From contig CAMWGS010000083.1 of NCBI GenBank assembly GCA_947173865.1, positions 1-8,105 on the forward strand: DNA of 8,105 nt, written 5' to 3'. The notes under the pieces were generated by a model. That model ran no database searches. It was not told the DNA's origin and saw only the letters and a list, made by a program, of their open reading frames with translations. This document shows, in pieces, positions 5,626-8,105 of the stretch. Within the stretch, counting starts at the first letter, position 1. Each line of letters starts with the position of its first letter. This DNA is from an uncultured Ruminococcus sp. GTDB taxonomy: Bacteria > Bacillota > Clostridia > Oscillospirales > Ruminococcaceae. The position numbers and the translations under genes were made by a program.

Positions 5626-7210
5626 CCTGCATTATCCTGTCGGCAATTTCACGGAAAACAGGTGCAGAAACGTCATTACCGTAACCGCCGTCCTCGAAAA
5701 GTACGGTAACTGCATACTGCGGGTCATCTGACGGAAAAAAACCAGTTATCCATGCGTGACAAAGTTCCTCACCTTTTTTTTCGGTACGCCCTGTCTGTGC
5801 GGTTGAAGTCTTTGCACCGACTGTTGTATATTTTGTCTTTGCGTTGGAATTTTCATTTTCCTCAACTGCCGAAATCATCATATCTTTTAACTGGTCTGCC
5901 GTATCTTTTTCAAGTACCTGTGAATACTGTGCGGACTTTCCTCCCATTATCTCCTCACCGTCAATTGTCATTCCCTTTATAAGACGAAGTACCGGCATTT
6001 TTCCCTCATTGGCAATTGCACACGTAAGCTGTGTAATCTGTAAAGGTGTTGCTGAAAGTTTACCCTGTCCGAAAGAAAAATTAGCCAGTTCTGCAGGTAT
6101 CATAAGTTCTTTTACAGTCGGCAGTACTCCGCCTGACGCCGTCATTCCTGAACAAAGGTGTATTTCACGTCCGAAACCAAGATTAAAAGCAAGTTCCCTG
6201 AAAGCTTTTATGTCAAGAATTCTGCTGAGATTTATAAAATAGGTATTGCAGGAATTTGTTATTGCTTCAGAAAGAGTCTGCAAACCATGACCGTCTGCTT
6301 TGTGACAGTTGAAAATTTTACCCTCAACATCAGCCTGTCCTGTACAATTATAGACATATCCGCCAAATTTATTATCAATTGCCTGTGCGGCGGTAACCAG
6401 TTTGAAAACTGACCCTACACTATAAGAATACAAAGCACGGTTTATCAGCGGACTTCTTTTGTCGTCAATAGCCTTTTCCATATCATCAACAGAGTAAGTC
6501 GGAAAACTTGCCATAGCAAGAAGTTCACCTGTTTTTATGTCCGCCACGACTACTGCACCCTTTTCAATACCTTTTCCCGCATCTTCACATATTTTCTGTA
6601 TATCAAGGTCAACGGTGGTGACCACACCACTTTTCTCCGCATTACTTCGTATAATTTTCCTGCCGTCTCCTATAAGTATCTGACCGAAACCATCCGTTGT
6701 ATAGGTCACGCTGTTTTCACCGTAGTCATTCCGCAGAATCTTGTTGTATGCGTACTCAATTCCGGCAACTCCTTCACCCTCCGAAAGATAACCCACAATG
6801 TGCTGTGCAGGCTGATTTTCGGAATATCTTTCAGGAATATCAAAGATCGTCAGACCGTCAGAATCAGGCGTATCGGGCTTGCACTCAAATGTAAACGGCA
6901 GACCTTTATCAAAATCCTCAATAAACTGTTTTTTGTCAAGTGCAAACTCCGCCGTACTGTTTCTGTCAAGAAAAGACGGCACGGCAGCGGCAATATTTTT
7001 TGTCTGTGAATTTACAACAGGTTTCATATTTCTGTCGTATATAGTACCCTCACTGTTTCCTGCGATTATGGTAAACTGAGAATTTGTCCTTGCTGTCTGC
7101 ACGTGTTCACGCTTTACCGCTATTCTGTAATAATTGAAACACAGTGCGGTAAATATCAAAAAAAATGTCCCAACAAGCACAATAATTCTGATTTCTGCTT
7201 TTCTACGCAT
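5618..7210 (-). CDS. Class B penicillin-binding protein (peptidoglycan transpeptidase)
   Basis: The 530-residue protein has one N-terminal membrane anchor (about 8-28) with a short basic cytoplasmic start (MRRK). A non-catalytic dimerisation domain follows, including GTIYDRNMKPVV (55-66) and QHIVGYLSEGEGVAGIEYAY (136-155). The transpeptidase domain starts near 215. Catalytic motifs are SVFK (S267 nucleophile, K270), SCN (S320-N322) and K467-T-S469 in the segment GAKTSTAQTG. It would cross-link peptidoglycan stems outside the membrane and be a beta-lactam target. There is no glycosyltransferase domain and no PASTA repeat, so it is class B and of the short PBP2/PbpA-like kind; whether it serves elongation, division or sporulation cannot be told. 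The third motif has serine where KTG is usual. The start is supported by GAGGTG seven bases upstream, but that site lies in a stem-loop. It follows dtd after 59 bases. Confidence 0.95.
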   Translation of the reverse strand: MRRKAEIRIIVLVGTFFLIFTALCFNYYRIAVKREHVQTARTNSQFTIIAGNSEGTIYDRNMKPVVNSQTKNIAAAVPSFLDRNSTAEFALDKKQFIEDFDKGLPFTFECKPDTPDSDGLTIFDIPERYSENQPAQHIVGYLSEGEGVAGIEYAYNKILRNDYGENSVTYTTDGFGQILIGDGRKIIRSNAEKSGVVTTVDLDIQKICEDAGKGIEKGAVVVADIKTGELLAMASFPTYSVDDMEKAIDDKRSPLINRALYSYSVGSVFKLVTAAQAIDNKFGGYVYNCTGQADVEGKIFNCHKADGHGLQTLSEAITNSCNTYFINLSRILDIKAFRELAFNLGFGREIHLCSGMTASGGVLPTVKELMIPAELANFSFGQGKLSATPLQITQLTCAIANEGKMPVLRLIKGMTIDGEEIMGGKSAQYSQVLEKDTADQLKDMMISAVEENENSNAKTKYTTVGAKTSTAQTGRTEKKGEELCHAWITGFFPSDDPQYAVTVLFEDGGYGNDVSAPVFREIADRIMQEK

Positions 7211-7212
7211 AA

Positions 7213-7253
7213 AAAATCACCTCATACGTATTATTGACATATCAGGTGATTTT
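7213..7253 (-). promoter_or_regulatory. Inverted repeat covering the PBP ribosome binding site
   Basis: In minus-strand RNA, AAAATCACCT pairs perfectly with AGGTGATTTT (10 bp) across a 21-base loop, in which a further 3 bp can form. The 3' arm contains the GAGGTGA ribosome binding site of the PBP gene, and the stem runs into a T-run ending at the ATG. The fold could hide the ribosome site, act as a leaky terminator between dtd and the PBP gene, or both. The effect is inferred from the sequence. Confidence 0.5.
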
Positions 7254-7269
7254 ATCCATATTTAAAAAA

Positions 7270-7704
7270 TTATTCCAGAACAACCGTAAAAGGTCCGTCA
7301 TTGAGAAGTTCAACTTTCATATCAGCTCCGAATACACCCGTTTCAACGTGCTGACCTTTTTTACGGCAGTATTCCGTAAAATATTCAAAAATTCTGTTTG
7401 CCTCATCGGGAGAACCTGCCTGAATGAAGTTGGGACGGTTTCCCTTGCGACAATCTGCATAAAGCGTAAACTGCGGAACAACAAGCAGTGAACCGCCGAC
7501 ATCTTTAAGTGAAAGGTTTATTTTGCCATTTTCATCGGAAAAGATTCTCAGATTTATTATTTTGTCGGCAAGCCTTTCACAGTCACTTTCCGTGTCGTCT
7601 TTTCCCACTCCGAAAAGCAGAAGATAACCATTGTCAATCTTTCCTGTTGTTTTTCCGTCTACAGCAACGCTTGCGTGCGTCACTCTCTGCAAAACTATTC
7701 TCAT
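7270..7704 (-). CDS. dtd: D-aminoacyl-tRNA deacylase
   Basis: Dtd removes D-amino acids (and glycine mis-charged on tRNA-Ala) from tRNA, protecting translation. The 144-residue length is exactly typical and the fold markers are all present: MRIVLQRVTHASVAVDG at the start, GYLLLFGVGKDD (26-37), and DKIINLRIFSDENGKIN (47-63). The two active-site motifs follow, PQFTLYADCRKGNRPNF (77-93) and NDGPFTVVLE (135-144). The Gly-Pro pair G137-P138, the family's cross-subunit chirality filter, is intact. The first motif reads PQFTL, where SQFTL is usual. AGGAGG lies four bases before the ATG, inside the end of the upstream hsdS remnant, and the start overlaps that gene's stop by four bases (ATGA). The gene is probably co-transcribed with the PBP gene downstream. 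Confidence 0.97.
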   Translation of the reverse strand: MRIVLQRVTHASVAVDGKTTGKIDNGYLLLFGVGKDDTESDCERLADKIINLRIFSDENGKINLSLKDVGGSLLVVPQFTLYADCRKGNRPNFIQAGSPDEANRIFEYFTEYCRKKGQHVETGVFGADMKVELLNDGPFTVVLE

Positions 7705-8105
7705 TTTACCTCCTTGAATGTCAAAATTTTATCACTGTAATATGTATACTGCTTTTTTCTTAATTCAATTTCTGCATAAAGTTTCTTGATAAGCTGTGCG
7801 TTTTTTTCAGAATACTTGTCAAGTATGCGAACAATTTCTTGTTGAATTTCAAGAGGTAAAAGAGGAATCTTGAAATTTGACATTATTCCTGCATTTAAAT
7901 TATTTATTGTTGTACTGTTTAGAGATGTTTCCAAGTATATTTTAAATGCACTGCTTGTAATATAATGAAACAAAAATCTACTGTTTAGATTATTATTACA
8001 TCTAATGACAGCCATAAAACCACCAAAAGTATAATCAATATCTTCACTTATAAATGCAACTTTTCCTATATGTTATTTACTTCCACTTCCAGCACAAATT
8101 AAAAT
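7701..8105 (-). pseudogene. hsdS: Type I restriction-modification specificity subunit, C-terminal part, broken by an in-frame stop
   Basis: HsdS recognises the target DNA for type I methylation and cleavage. Reading from the window edge, the frame gives ILICAGSGSK, then a TAA stop at 8075-8073, then HIGKVAFISEDIDYTFGGF and on through MAVIRCNNNLNSRFLFHYI. This is the conserved end of a target-recognition domain, with similarity continuing on both sides of the stop. FKIPLLPLEIQQEIVRILDK then leads into the long helical spacer that ends HsdS proteins. The simplest reading is a nonsense mutation in one codon. The piece after the stop has a Met at 8015 that could restart a 104-residue fragment lacking most of the recognition domain. 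The sequence is about 28% GC, against roughly 40-50% in the neighbours, and looks horizontally acquired. The N-terminal part and any hsdM/hsdR lie outside the window. Confidence 0.82.
7709..7714 (-). promoter_or_regulatory. dtd ribosome binding site inside the hsdS 3' end
   Basis: AGGAGG on the minus strand is formed by the last codons of the hsdS frame (encoding KEV) and lies four bases before the dtd ATG, which itself overlaps the hsdS TGA. The dtd start signal therefore sits within the foreign-looking reading frame, so the boundary between imported and native DNA is probably at about this point. Confidence 0.7.

Noticed and set aside
7234..7264. Plus-strand TTGACA followed by an AT-rich box, resembling a promoter
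   Set aside because: Spacing to TATTTA is 19 bases, the -10 match is poor, and no plus-strand gene follows; it reads into dtd antisense.

Overview
The window looks like ordinary chromosome from a Gram-positive anaerobe of the class Clostridia. A Ruminococcus-like member of the Oscillospiraceae is my best guess. The reasons are moderate GC (roughly 40-50% in the lines I counted), purine-rich AAGGAG/AGGAGG ribosome binding sites, clean TTGACA-17-TATAAT promoters, and the protein families present. This assignment is inferred from style and protein content; there is no rRNA here to test it.

Layout. (1) Positions 1-4124, minus strand, form one probable operon read right to left: alaS (alanyl-tRNA synthetase), hinT (HIT-family nucleotide hydrolase), an Apt-like phosphoribosyltransferase, and the N-terminal part of comEC (DNA-uptake channel), which leaves the window at position 1. 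(2) Positions 4125-4377 are a divergent control region. The minus strand has a consensus promoter and a roughly 100-nt alaS leader with an intrinsic terminator-like attenuator and a 14/16-nt direct repeat. The plus strand has a consensus promoter whose -10 box lies in a near-perfect palindrome. (3) Positions 4378-5584, plus strand, hold a two-gene unit: a membrane-anchored SPFH/band-7 protein and, one base later, a 69-aa Arc-type ribbon-helix-helix DNA-binding protein. It ends in a strong hairpin terminator. (4) Positions 5618-7704, minus strand, hold a class B penicillin-binding protein downstream of dtd (D-aminoacyl-tRNA deacylase). An inverted repeat covers the ribosome binding site of the penicillin-binding protein gene. 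(5) Positions 7701-8105 are the C-terminal end of a type I restriction-modification specificity subunit (hsdS). It is much more AT-rich than its neighbours (about 28% GC by hand count), is interrupted by an in-frame TAA, and overlaps the dtd start by four bases.

How it fits together. Most genes are housekeeping: translation quality control (alaS, dtd), nucleotide metabolism (hinT, phosphoribosyltransferase), wall synthesis (PBP) and DNA uptake (comEC). The points worth a second look are the alaS leader, which occupies the place of a T-box but lacks its tRNA-binding parts; the SPFH-RHH unit with its operator-like palindrome; the hairpin over the PBP ribosome binding site; and the broken hsdS at the edge of what looks like an acquired restriction-modification segment. 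I see no large unknown system, CRISPR array, tRNA or rRNA gene, or insertion sequence.
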